64,000 bases of DNA. Source: Pseudomonas sediminis (GTDB lineage Bacteria; Pseudomonadota; Gammaproteobacteria; Pseudomonadales; Pseudomonadaceae). The notes under the pieces were generated by a model. That model was not told where the DNA came from. It searched no databases and saw nothing but the letters and a program-made list of their open reading frames with translations. The first letter of the stretch is position 1. Each line of letters starts with the position of its first letter. The stretch is taken from the NCBI RefSeq assembly GCF_002741105.1, contig NZ_NIQU01000005.1:353604-417603 (forward strand), read 5' to 3'. Both the position numbers and the translations under genes were made by a program. Positions 17,807 through 26,057 of this stretch are shown piece after piece.

Positions 17807-18327
17807 TGCGGCGCTCCGTAAAGCGCGACGTAGCACTGGCGCAGGCCCTGGGCGAGGTACTGACGCACGCGCGACGGCGACACGCCAAGCCGCTCGGCGA
17901 TCTCGGCGTGGCCGAGGCCATCCAGGCGGTTATAGAGAAACGCTGCGCGTGCCTTGCTCGATAGCTGGCCGAGCAAGCGGTCAATTTCGGTCAGTTGCTC
18001 CAATGCCAGGGCCTGTTCTTCCGGGCTGAGTTGCACCGCTTCAGGAGCCTGCGCGAGCGCTTCCAGGTAGGCGCGCTCCAGCGCGTTGCGGCGGAACTGG
18101 TCGACCAGCAATCCCTTGGCGATGGTGGTGAGCAGGGCTCTGGGTTCGCGTGGGCTATGCAGGTCAGCGCGACCGAGCAGGCGGACGAAGGTGTCCTGGC
18201 TCAGGTCTTCGGCGCGCTGCGCGCAATTCAGGCTTTTGCGCAGCCAGCCGAACAGCCAATCACGGTGATCGCGATAAAGCAGACCGACCAGCTGTTGGTT
18301 GCTGGAATCCTGAACCGACACGCGCAC
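17803..18327 (-). CDS. ECF sigma-70 factor, FecI-like (iron starvation type)
   Basis: A 174-residue ECF sigma factor. Region 2 includes AEDLSQDTFVRLLGR (about 40-54) and region 4 includes LSSKARAAFLYNRLDGLGHAEIAERLGVSPSRVRQYL (quoted in part). The start is either GTG at 18327 or GTG at 18321; the second has a slightly better ribosome-site spacing. It begins the sigma-fecR-receptor unit, and a Fur-like box lies just upstream, so iron repression followed by siderophore-specific induction is expected. Confidence 0.9.
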   Translation of the reverse strand: MRVSVQDSSNQQLVGLLYRDHRDWLFGWLRKSLNCAQRAEDLSQDTFVRLLGRADLHSPREPRALLTTIAKGLLVDQFRRNALERAYLEALAQAPEAVQLSPEEQALALEQLTEIDRLLGQLSSKARAAFLYNRLDGLGHAEIAERLGVSPSRVRQYLAQGLRQCYVALYGAPQ

Positions 18328-18349
18328 CTCGCGAGATCTAAGTTAAGGT

Positions 18350-18370
18350 GATAATGATTCGCATATGATT
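18350..18370 (-). promoter_or_regulatory. Fur-box-like site upstream of the ECF sigma gene
   Basis: GATAATGATTCGCATATGA at 18350-18368 matches 12 of 19 positions of the Fur consensus GATAATGATAATCATTATC, with a perfect first nine bases. It lies 23 bases upstream of the sigma-factor start, where bound Fur would cover the promoter. Confidence 0.65.
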
Positions 18371-18451
18371 GCAGAGGTCGTGTCAGGGTGCAATCACGCG
18401 TTGGCGCGGCATGACCGGTGGTGCGGGGGAATGGAAAGGCAGGCTGAATCG

Positions 18452-18507
18452 GTAGGAGCGAGCTCTGCTCGCGAACAAGAGGGTTCGTGAGCAGAGCTCG
18501 CTCCTAC
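18452..18507. repeat. Long inverted repeat (GTAGGAGCGAGC family)
   Basis: GTAGGAGCGAGCTCTGCTCG at 18452-18471 and CGTGAGCAGAGCTCGCTCCTAC at 18486-18507 form a nearly perfect stem of about 25 bases each side with a small loop. This is a known type of dispersed pseudomonad intergenic palindrome. It lies between the divergently read iron-uptake unit and the 3' end of the MarR gene. Confidence 0.75.
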
Positions 18508-18529
18508 GGGGGGCTTGTGACGACGATGC

Positions 18530-19051
18530 TCAGGTGCGTTCCTGGCGGCTGCGTGCCAGGGCGTGATTGACGGCCAGCCAGCCTTGCACGGCCTCTTCGC
18601 CCATCTCGCTGAATACGCGTTGCAGCAGGCGCGCCTGCTCGCGGCGCAGTGCCTGTTCCAGCTTGGCGCCCTCGGCAGTGAAACCCAGCACACGCTTGCG
18701 CTTGTCGTCCGCGGCAGCTTCGCTCTGCACCAGGTCCATCTCGATCAACTGGCGCAACGGCATGTTCAGCGCCTGTTTGCTCACCCCCAGGTAACCCAGC
18801 AGCTCGGTCATGTTCAGGCCTGGGTACTTGGCGATGAAGAACAGAATGCGGTGGTGCACGCGTGACAACCCGCGCTTGGCCAGCATTTCGTCCGGCTTGG
18901 CGGTGAAAGCCTGATAGCCGAAGAAGAAAGCCTCCATGGCGGCCTGCTGAGCTGCGCCGTTCTTGATCACCTGCGCGCCGTGACGGCCGGCCTGCGTGCC
19001 CTCGGCGGGCGACGTCAAAAATTTCTCGGAGAAATTTTTTAGGTCAGTCAT
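18530..19051 (-). CDS. MarR-family transcriptional regulator
   Basis: A 173-residue winged-helix regulator. The DNA-binding part (about 60-125) reads GLSRVHHRILFFIAKYPGLN, MTELLGYLGVSKQALNMPL and LVQSEAAADDKRKRVLGFT, typical of MarR proteins. It is divergent from the aminotransferase gene with 83 bases between them and probably regulates it and itself through a palindrome at 19085-19099. Codons 4-12 contain a perfect AT-rich hairpin (19017-19039), which is unusual inside a coding start. Confidence 0.85.
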   Translation of the reverse strand: MTDLKNFSEKFLTSPAEGTQAGRHGAQVIKNGAAQQAAMEAFFFGYQAFTAKPDEMLAKRGLSRVHHRILFFIAKYPGLNMTELLGYLGVSKQALNMPLRQLIEMDLVQSEAAADDKRKRVLGFTAEGAKLEQALRREQARLLQRVFSEMGEEAVQGWLAVNHALARSRQERT

Positions 19052-19084
19052 ATTGACGTATCTCTGCTTGGCGGCGTAGTTTCG

Positions 19085-19099
19085 GTCAAGCAGTTTGAC
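19085..19099. promoter_or_regulatory. Candidate MarR operator
   Basis: GTCAAGCAGTTTGAC has perfect five-base arms (GTCAA/TTGAC) around GCAGT, in the short divergent region between the MarR gene and the aminotransferase gene, a typical place and size for a MarR-dimer site. Confidence 0.45.
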
Positions 19100-19134
19100 T
19101 TAATTCCAATAACTTTTGCACCCCAGGACATCCC

Positions 19135-20301
19135 ATGGCCTTCTCCGAACGCATCGCCCGCCTGAAAAGCTCCCTGATTCGTGAAATTCTTGCCGCGGCG
19201 CAGCGTCCGGAAGTGATGTCGTTCGCTGGCGGTCTGCCGGCCGAACCGATGCTGCCGAAGGTGGACTGGGCCGAGATGCCAGCGAGCATGGGTCAGTACG
19301 GCATGAGCGAAGGCGAGCCAGCCTTGCGTGAAGCCATCGCCGCCGAAGCGCGTGCGCTGGGCGTGCCTTGCGATGCCAGCCAGGTGCTGATCGTCAGCGG
19401 CTCGCAGCAGACACTGGACCTGGCCTCCAAGCTGTTCATCGATCCGGGCACCGAAGTGCTGCTCGAAGCGCCGACCTACCTGGCGGCCCTGCAGGCTTTT
19501 CAGCTGTTCGGCGCCGACTGCATCAGCGTGCCGCAGGAGGCTGACGGTCCTGAGCTGGCCGCACTGCGCCAACGCCTGGAGAACCACAAGCCGGCCTTCG
19601 CCTACCTGATCCCGACTTTCCAGAATCCGTCCGGCACCCGTTACAGCGAAGCCAAGCGTGAAGCCGTGGCGGCCCTGCTCGACGAGTTCGGCGTGACCCT
19701 GATCGAGGACGAGCCGTACCGCGAGCTGGTGTTCGATGCCGGCAGCGCCACGCCCATCGTCAGCCGCTTGAAACAGGCCAGCTGGATCTACACCGGTACC
19801 GTGTCCAAGACGCTGCTGCCGGGCTTGCGTGTCGGTTACCTGATCGCCACCAAGGACCTGTATCCGCATCTGCTGCGCCTGAAGCAGTCGGCTGACCTGC
19901 ACACCAACCGTATCGGTCAGTGGCAGGCGCTGCAGTGGTTGGGCAGCGATCAGTACCGCGGTCACCTGGCCGAGTTGCGCGATTTCTATCGTATTCGCCG
20001 TGACGCCATGCAGGCGCAGTTGCTGGAGCATTTCGGCGACCTGGCCGATTGGGAAATTCCGCAGGGCGGTCTGTTCTTCTGGCTGACCCTGAAGCAGCCG
20101 CTCGATACCCGCACGCTGCTCGACGCGGCGCTGGCGCAGAACGTCGCCTTCATGCCGGGCGAGCCGTTCTTCATCGACCCGGATGCCAACCCAGGTCACC
20201 TACGACTGAACTTCAGCCACGTGGCGCCGGAGCGTCTGGGCGAAGGGCTGCGCCGGCTGGCGGCGGTGATTCGTGATGCGCAGGGCGCAGCTGCGGTTTG
20301 A
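19135..20301 (+). CDS. PLP-dependent aminotransferase, class I/II (2-aminoadipate transaminase-like)
   Basis: A 388-residue fold-type I aminotransferase. The cofactor lysine is K225 in TGTVSKTLLPGLRVGY; other landmarks are SFAGGLPAEPMLP (29-41), GSQQTLDL, PTFQNPSGTRYS (160-171) and EDEPYRELVF (191-200). The N-terminal FAGGLP segment is typical of the LysN/MocR-related subgroup, whose members use branched, aromatic or alpha-aminoadipate donors. It has no attached DNA-binding domain; control presumably comes from the divergent MarR gene. Substrate uncertain. Confidence 0.88.
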   Translation: MAFSERIARLKSSLIREILAAAQRPEVMSFAGGLPAEPMLPKVDWAEMPASMGQYGMSEGEPALREAIAAEARALGVPCDASQVLIVSGSQQTLDLASKLFIDPGTEVLLEAPTYLAALQAFQLFGADCISVPQEADGPELAALRQRLENHKPAFAYLIPTFQNPSGTRYSEAKREAVAALLDEFGVTLIEDEPYRELVFDAGSATPIVSRLKQASWIYTGTVSKTLLPGLRVGYLIATKDLYPHLLRLKQSADLHTNRIGQWQALQWLGSDQYRGHLAELRDFYRIRRDAMQAQLLEHFGDLADWEIPQGGLFFWLTLKQPLDTRTLLDAALAQNVAFMPGEPFFIDPDANPGHLRLNFSHVAPERLGEGLRRLAAVIRDAQGAAAV

Positions 20302-20349
20302 TTTTGAGGCGGCGAGCTTGCCGCGAGGATTGATAGGGAGGGCAACGCG

Positions 20350-20952
20350 ATGTTCAAGGTCTACGGCGATTACCGTTCGGGCAACTGCTACAAGGTCAAG
20401 CTGATGCTGCATCTGCTGGGCAAGGAGTACCAGTGGATTGACGTCGATATCCTCAAGGGCGAAACGCAGAGCGAAGCCTTCCTGGCCAAGAACCCCAACG
20501 GCAAGATTCCTGTGCTGGAGCTGGAGGACGGCACCTGCCTGTGGGAGTCCAACGCCATCCTCAACTTCCTCGCCGATGGCAGCGAGTTCCTGCCGACCGA
20601 ACCGCGCTTGCGCACCCAGGTGCTGCAGTGGCAGTTCTTCGAGCAATACAGTCACGAGCCGTATGTCGCGGTGGCGCGGTTCATCCAGCTTTACCAGGGG
20701 ATGCCCGAAGAGCGCCGCGAGGAGCACGAGCGCTGCCTGAAGCTCGGTTACAAGGCCCTGAAAGTAATGGAGAGGCAGCTCGAGCGCACGCCTTATCTGG
20801 TCGGTGAGCAGTATTCCATCGCCGATATCGCCCTGTATGCCTACACCCACGTGGCCGACGAAGGTGGCTTCAGCCTAGAGGCTTTCCCCGCGGTTCGCGC
20901 CTGGCTCGATCGTGTCGCCAGTCACCCACGCCACGTGACCATGCTCGGCTGA
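20350..20952 (+). CDS. Glutathione S-transferase family protein
   Basis: A 200-residue protein with an N-terminal thioredoxin-fold domain (1-78; FKVYGDYRSGNCYKVKLML) and an all-helical C-terminal domain (85-200; SIADIALYAYTHVADEGGF). The glutathione-contact motif ELEDGTCLWESNAIL includes the usual Glu-Ser pair. Its start follows AGGGAGGGCAACGCG. It is 48 bases downstream of the aminotransferase gene and possibly cotranscribed. Its stop codon abuts that of the convergent AraC gene. Substrate unknown. Confidence 0.9.
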   Translation: MFKVYGDYRSGNCYKVKLMLHLLGKEYQWIDVDILKGETQSEAFLAKNPNGKIPVLELEDGTCLWESNAILNFLADGSEFLPTEPRLRTQVLQWQFFEQYSHEPYVAVARFIQLYQGMPEERREEHERCLKLGYKALKVMERQLERTPYLVGEQYSIADIALYAYTHVADEGGFSLEAFPAVRAWLDRVASHPRHVTMLG

Positions 20953-21522
20953 TCACCGCTCGGCGGTGGCCTGCGTCCTTGGGGCGCAGCGCTGCCGCCA
21001 GAGCAATGGGCTCAGCCCGGTTTCGCGGCGGAAGGTGCGGGTGAAATGCGACTGGTCGCAGAAACCATGAGCGTGGGCGATCTGCGTCAAAGGTTGGTCG
21101 GTGGCCAGCATCATCGCCCTGGCTGCCTCGATGCGTTTGCGTGCCACATAGGCCAGCGGCGTGATGCCGAAGGTCTGTTTGAACACATGAGAGAAATGAC
21201 TGCTGCTCAGGTTGAGCTGAGCGGCCAGGTCGCAGGTGCGAATGGCAGCGGCCAGGTTGTCGCTGATGTACTGATCCAAACGTCGCGTCTGCCAGCGTGT
21301 CAGTCCGTTCGCGCAATGACCAATGCCGCACTGCTTGTTGGCGTTGACCTGGCGTAGCAGTGCCATGGCCTGCTCGACCTGCAGGTAGGCGTTTTGCGTG
21401 TCCACCAGCAACTGCGTTTCAGCCTCAGCGAGCAAGGCTGCGATACGGTCCAGTAGCTGAGGGTCGTGCCCGGCCTGGTGCAGGCAGGGCGCAGTGGCCT
21501 GAAATTCGCCGAATGAGCCCAT
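20953..21522 (-). CDS. AraC-family transcriptional regulator (short N-terminus)
   Basis: A 189-residue protein whose C-terminal half holds the double helix-turn-helix: DLAAQLNLSSSHFSHVFKQTFG and IAHAHGFCDQSHFTRTFRRETG-type segments (quoted in part), followed by the usual P-x-x-W-R-like end. The N-terminal about 85 residues are helical and do not look like the cupin sugar-binding domain. I chose the ATG at 21522 because AAGGAGG stands 7 bases before it. It lies 87 bases downstream of the two-component response regulator on the same strand. Confidence 0.85.
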   Translation of the reverse strand: MGSFGEFQATAPCLHQAGHDPQLLDRIAALLAEAETQLLVDTQNAYLQVEQAMALLRQVNANKQCGIGHCANGLTRWQTRRLDQYISDNLAAAIRTCDLAAQLNLSSSHFSHVFKQTFGITPLAYVARKRIEAARAMMLATDQPLTQIAHAHGFCDQSHFTRTFRRETGLSPLLWRQRCAPRTQATAER

Positions 21523-21609
21523 CGCGAAGCCTCCTTGTCTGAACAGTGGCACAGCATGCGCGGCGTCTTTGGCGGCGCACAGCTCACAAGGAAGGGACGG
21601 GTGACAACA

Positions 21610-22251
21610 CTAAAGTGGTGTGCCGATCTCCAGCACGCCACGTTGCACGGCGATGGCCACGGCGTGGGTGCGATTGTTGGCGCCGAGCTTGTCCATGATC
21701 AGGCGCATATGGCCTTTGACCGTGTCTTCGGTGATGCGCAGTTGCAGGGCGATATCGCGGTTGGAATAACCCAGGGCGGCGGCCTGCAGGACTTCCACTT
21801 CGCGCGGGCTGAGGCACTGTTGGCCGATATGCTGGGCCAGGTCGGCGGCGATTTCCGGTGGGATATGGCGTTTACCGGCGGCCAGGGTGCGGATGGTTTC
21901 CACCAACTCCTTGCGCAGGCTGCTTTTCAACAGGTAGGCCTGCGCACCCGCCTGGATGGCATGCAGGGCCCGCACGTCGCCGCGGTAGGTGGTGAGGATG
22001 GCGATGCGTGCGTCCGGGCATTCGCCGCGAATCGCCAGGATACTGTCGATGCCATTCATATGCGGCATCTGCAGGTCCATCAGGGTGACGTCGGGGCGCA
22101 GCTGACGAAAGCATTCCAGTGCCTCGCGACCATCGCTGGCTTCGCCGACCAGGTCGATATCCGCCTGCCCGGCGAGCACCGCGGCGATGCCCTCGCGTAA
22201 CAGCGGGTGGTCATCGGCGACCAGCACACGGATGGGGTTGGCAGCGGTCAT
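21610..22251 (-). CDS. LuxR/NarL-family response regulator
   Basis: A 213-residue two-component regulator. The receiver domain (about 7-122) has the acidic pair D13-D14 and phospho-acceptor D59 (VTLMDLQMP), with T/K switch residues in ILTTY and AYLLKSSLR. The C-terminal GerE helix-turn-helix (about 148-205) reads LSPREVEVLQAAALGYSN and RITEDTVKGHMRLIMDKL. The ATG at 22251 overlaps the kinase stop (ATGA), so it is coupled to and clearly the partner of the kinase upstream. Confidence 0.92.
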   Translation of the reverse strand: MTAANPIRVLVADDHPLLREGIAAVLAGQADIDLVGEASDGREALECFRQLRPDVTLMDLQMPHMNGIDSILAIRGECPDARIAILTTYRGDVRALHAIQAGAQAYLLKSSLRKELVETIRTLAAGKRHIPPEIAADLAQHIGQQCLSPREVEVLQAAALGYSNRDIALQLRITEDTVKGHMRLIMDKLGANNRTHAVAIAVQRGVLEIGTPL

Positions 22252-25200
22252 GACGGCGAGCTCCTGATCAATCGTTTCCAGTGTAGCCAGCGCCGTGTGC
22301 GAGGTGGCGGCTGGCGATAGGCCAAGGGCCCAGCCAGTGTCAGCTGCACCTGACAACCTTGTCCGGGCTCGCTGTCGATATTAAGCGTTCCACCAATCTT
22401 GGCTGCACGTTCGTGCATGCCTTGCAGGCCCCAGTGATCGATCGGCGCCGCGCCCAGCAGGCCGCGGCCATCGTCGCTCACGCGCAATGAAAACTGTCGG
22501 GGGTGATAATCCAGCTGCACCCGAACATGGCGTGCCCCGGCATGACGGAAGGCGTTGCTGACGGCCTCGCGGGCGAGCTGGCTGAGTTCGTCATGCACCA
22601 CCGGGTGCAGTGCGCAGGGCGTGCCGGCGACCTCGACCTGATAGTCGGTATTGGCGTGTTCGTGCAGTTGATCGTAGCCGCGCAAGGTCTGTGGCAGGTC
22701 GCTCGAGGCGTCTTGCACATGGCGCAGATTACGCACCCGTTCACGGCCTTCGGCGATCACCTGGTCGGCACGATCCAGGGCATTCTCCAGTTTGCCTCGC
22801 GCCGGCTGATCGGCTGGCAGGCTGTCTGCGGCGGCCTGCACATGCAGCATCAGCCCTTGCACGCCCTGCAGCAAGGTGTCGTGTAGCTCGCGGGCGATGC
22901 GTTCGCGTTCGTCGTGGCGTTCCTCCAGACGTGTACGCAGCCTTTCCGCCGCCCGTTGCATGTCGTTGCGATAGAGCAGGTGCAGGACCAGCAATGCGGA
23001 AAACGCCACGGCCAGAATGAATAGCGGATGGCGGTAGAACACCTGGTCGATGCTGAAATCGAGCTCCGCGTCCTGCTCGCTGGTCACGCCATTCTGATTG
23101 AGCGCGCGCACGCGAAAGCGATAGTCGCCGGCGGGCAGGCCGGTATAGGTCGCCTCACGTTGTCGTCCGGCGTCGTGCCATTCGTTGTCGAAACCATCGA
23201 GGCGGTAGAGAAAGTGCAGGCCCTCAGGTGCAGACAGGCTCAGGGCGCCGTAGTGGATGACCAGGCGTTTGCTGTCAGCGGGCAGCGCTGGCGGCGTTTG
23301 CAGGGAGATGGTCGCACCGTCGGCCAGTAACGAGTCGATACGTACCTTGGGCGGCTTGTAGCTATGAGATTCCCGATCGGGACTCAAGCTGGCGACGCCG
23401 TTGCGGGTGACGAACCACAGACGCCCATCGCTGCTGCGCACCGCCGTCGGCAGAGCGAGCACCTGCTGCGGATCGTTGGCGAGCCCGCCTTGCACATCGT
23501 AGGTGCGGTAACGGATCGGGTATTTGGGATCGCTCAGCGCCTGTTTGATCTCTTCGGCCGGTAACTGGAAGATGCCACCTTTGCCTTGCAGCCAGAGGTC
23601 TTCCCCTTCAGGACTGGTGACCGGGATGATCGCGTAGAGGTTGTCGAACAGCCCACTCTCGCTCAGCGGCAGATGCTGAAAACGCTTGCCATCGAAGCGC
23701 GCCAGGCCGTGTTGCCCGCCGAACCAGCTGTGGCCCTGTGAATGGGCCATCGCTGTCACATGGCCAATGTCCAGCCCGTCGGCGCTGCCCCAGTGGCGTT
23801 CGCCCTGATCGTCATGGCTGACGATCAGGTTGTTGCGATAGCCGAACCAGCGTCTGCCGTCAGGGGCCAGGGCTGAGCTCACCGGCATCCGTTGCGCCGG
23901 GTCCTCGCTGGGGGCGGGAAGCTGCTGCCAGTTGCCGTCGCGCAGCACGTAGAGGCCTTGGCGGTTGAGCGAGAGCCAGAGCGCCCCCTGATCTTCGATC
24001 AACAGGGTGCGCACCGAGGAATCGAGATCACGCTCGACCGGCAGGGCGGAGACTTTTTCCAACTGTTCGCCAGTGCTGCGCCAGATACCCTCGGTCCCGG
24101 CCAGCCAGACCGAGCCGCCGGGGTCTTTGCTGATTGCGCTGATCGGTGTACGCAGCGGCAGCTCGTGCACACCCTGTTCATCCAGGCGCATGAGCGGCAG
24201 GTTGCTGCTGGCGGCCCAGAGATTGCCGGCGTCATCGGCGGCAATCGCCAGGTTGTGCGCCTGGGGCGGCAAACCTGAAGGGCGCAGAGGTCGTTCGCGT
24301 AGCCGATCCAGCCCGTTCTGGGTGCCGATCCACAAACTGTCTTCGCTGTCTTCGAGCAGTGGCCAGGCGAAGTCTGAGCTCAGGCCATCACGCGCAGAAA
24401 GCCGCTCGACATCATCGAAGCTGCCGCTGTCATGTTCGTTGGGCTTGGCCACGTGCAGCAGGCCGCCGCCCGCGGTGCTCAGCCAGAGGCAACCATGGCG
24501 GTCGAACAGCATGGCGTTGGCGGGTTCGCCGATTGTTATGTGGGTCGCCTGTAGTTGCGGTTGGTCGATCTTTACCCGCAGCAGGCTCTCGCGATCACGT
24601 TCGATCAACCACAGGGCACCGTCGGCGGCTTGCGCGATCTGCCTAGTGCGTTGGCTGCGAACGCCGGTGTCCTGCAGCTTCTGGGCGCCGGGCGGCAGGA
24701 CGTAAAGACGCTGTTCATCGGCCACCCAGAGACGGTCACTGCTGTCGACGAAGACGCTGTAGGCATTCTCGCCGGTAAAGCCTTGTGCGATGCCCATTTG
24801 CTGCCAGCGCTTGCCGTCAAAACGCATCAGGCCGTCGTTGGCGGCAGCCCAGACGCTGCCGTCGGCGGTCTGTGCCAGGGCGTAGATGACGCCGCGGGCC
24901 AGATCGAAACTGCTGGGTTGTTCCTCCACCGATGCGATCAGGTGCACGCCGCCGTTGCGCAGGCCGACCCAAAGCCCGGCGTCGCTGGCCAGCAGGCTGG
25001 AGACGATACCCAGTTCATGGCCATCAGGGGTGCGGTACCTGCTGAAGTCGAAGCCGTCGAAACGGTACAGGGAGTCGTGGGTGCCGAGCCACAGGTAACC
25101 GTCCTGGGTTTCGGCCAAGGCGCCGATCTGGCTGGGGCTGTTGTCGTTGAGTGTCCAGCGCCGATGTTCCAGTTGCTGCTCCAGAACGTTTCTGTCGGCC

Positions 25201-25325
25201 AGCACGGCAGCGCTGAAAAACAGCAGGCAAAACAGGCTTGCCAGGACGCCGAGGCGAGCTTGCAGGGTGTGCGGTTTAAAAGCGTCCAACTTGGTTCTGA
25301 ACCCATTCGATGCTGTAGTCGGCAA
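22248..25325 (-). CDS. Large sensor histidine kinase with two beta-propeller blocks and Y_Y_Y domain
   Basis: A protein of about 1025 residues. After a membrane/signal helix (about 25-43) come many short WxG-type propeller repeats (about 45-690; e.g. ETQDGYLWLGTHDSLYRFDG, DSEDSLWIGTQNGLDRL), then a Y_Y_Y domain (about 690-765), a membrane helix (about 773-793), a HisKA_3 dimerisation domain with the phospho-histidine H815 (IARELHDTLLQG) and a HATPase domain (NAFRHAG, DDGRGL, WGLQGMHERA). There is no receiver domain in the chain. The start is uncertain: TTG at 25325 overlaps the upstream hydrolase by 50 bases; TTG at 25289 is an alternative. Propeller kinases of this build sense periplasmic carbohydrates in Bacteroides; here the ligand is unknown. 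Confidence 0.88.
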   Translation of the reverse strand: MPTTASNGFRTKLDAFKPHTLQARLGVLASLFCLLFFSAAVLADRNVLEQQLEHRRWTLNDNSPSQIGALAETQDGYLWLGTHDSLYRFDGFDFSRYRTPDGHELGIVSSLLASDAGLWVGLRNGGVHLIASVEEQPSSFDLARGVIYALAQTADGSVWAAANDGLMRFDGKRWQQMGIAQGFTGENAYSVFVDSSDRLWVADEQRLYVLPPGAQKLQDTGVRSQRTRQIAQAADGALWLIERDRESLLRVKIDQPQLQATHITIGEPANAMLFDRHGCLWLSTAGGGLLHVAKPNEHDSGSFDDVERLSARDGLSSDFAWPLLEDSEDSLWIGTQNGLDRLRERPLRPSGLPPQAHNLAIAADDAGNLWAASSNLPLMRLDEQGVHELPLRTPISAISKDPGGSVWLAGTEGIWRSTGEQLEKVSALPVERDLDSSVRTLLIEDQGALWLSLNRQGLYVLRDGNWQQLPAPSEDPAQRMPVSSALAPDGRRWFGYRNNLIVSHDDQGERHWGSADGLDIGHVTAMAHSQGHSWFGGQHGLARFDGKRFQHLPLSESGLFDNLYAIIPVTSPEGEDLWLQGKGGIFQLPAEEIKQALSDPKYPIRYRTYDVQGGLANDPQQVLALPTAVRSSDGRLWFVTRNGVASLSPDRESHSYKPPKVRIDSLLADGATISLQTPPALPADSKRLVIHYGALSLSAPEGLHFLYRLDGFDNEWHDAGRQREATYTGLPAGDYRFRVRALNQNGVTSEQDAELDFSIDQVFYRHPLFILAVAFSALLVLHLLYRNDMQRAAERLRTRLEERHDERERIARELHDTLLQGVQGLMLHVQAAADSLPADQPARGKLENALDRADQVIAEGRERVRNLRHVQDASSDLPQTLRGYDQLHEHANTDYQVEVAGTPCALHPVVHDELSQLAREAVSNAFRHAGARHVRVQLDYHPRQFSLRVSDDGRGLLGAAPIDHWGLQGMHERAAKIGGTLNIDSEPGQGCQVQLTLAGPLAYRQPPPRTRRWLHWKRLIRSSPS

Positions 25326-26013
25326 TTCTTTCCCAACCGGGTTCGGCGATCAGCCAGTGGCTATAGCCGGGGAACTGCTTGAAGCTGGTGATGGCTGACG
25401 AGCCTCGGTGGCGGCGATAGAGGGCGGCCACTACGCTGGCACGAACGGCCTGGGAGTTGCCCGCTGCCAGCAACAGCAGAGGCGCACGTTCGCCGTTGGT
25501 GAAGTCGATGGCGCTACCGATGCCCAGGGCAGCTTCGATGAACACCCGCCCAGGCGCGGGCACGATATGGCGCGCATAGGCAGCGTCTTGCTGTGCAGGT
25601 GTCAGCGTCTGCGCCATATTGCGCGCGAAATACTGCGGTGTCATGTACAGAACGTCACGCCAACCCCTCCAGGGCAACAGCCATGGCCATGTGCCGTAGA
25701 AGCCCAGCAGGCCGGCACGTGGCGGTATTGGGTCGATGACGATGCCGGCTTGACCCAGGCCACGGTCGAGCAGCAGTTGCACCAGCAGACCGCCTAGGTC
25801 GTGACCAATCAGCAACGGCGGCTGCTCCAGGTTACGCACCAGTGCTTCGTAGTGGGCGAGCAGGGCGCTGATACCGGGTTGGCGTCCGCCCTGGGCAGTT
25901 GGCCAAGGCGGCGCCGTGCAGCGATAACCGCAGGCGCTGAAACGTCTCTGAAATGGCATCCAGATCGCTGGCGTGAGCCAGGCACCGTGAATGAACAGGG
26001 CATGACGAGGCAT
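25276..26013 (-). CDS. Alpha/beta-hydrolase with Asp nucleophile signature
   Basis: A 245-residue alpha/beta-fold protein. The N-terminal FIHGAWLTPAIW provides the oxyanion hole and the nucleophile elbow reads GHDLGG (D72) instead of G-x-S-x-G. Asp at this position is typical of epoxide hydrolases and haloalkane dehalogenases, which form an ester intermediate on Asp. A likely catalytic histidine lies in GYSHWLI near residue 220. It follows the MFS gene by 44 bases on the same strand and overlaps the start of the kinase gene. Substrate unknown. Confidence 0.75.
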   Translation of the reverse strand: MPRHALFIHGAWLTPAIWMPFQRRFSACGYRCTAPPWPTAQGGRQPGISALLAHYEALVRNLEQPPLLIGHDLGGLLVQLLLDRGLGQAGIVIDPIPPRAGLLGFYGTWPWLLPWRGWRDVLYMTPQYFARNMAQTLTPAQQDAAYARHIVPAPGRVFIEAALGIGSAIDFTNGERAPLLLLAAGNSQAVRASVVAALYRRHRGSSAITSFKQFPGYSHWLIAEPGWERIADYSIEWVQNQVGRF

Positions 26014-26057
26014 GTTGCACTCAACCTGTCATGCCCTGGTTCGGGCAGGTGCCGTCT

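Noticed and set aside
21540..22200. Open frame of 221 codons on the plus strand opposite the response regulator
   Set aside because: Shadow of the receiver and GerE domains; the minus strand is coupled to the kinase gene.
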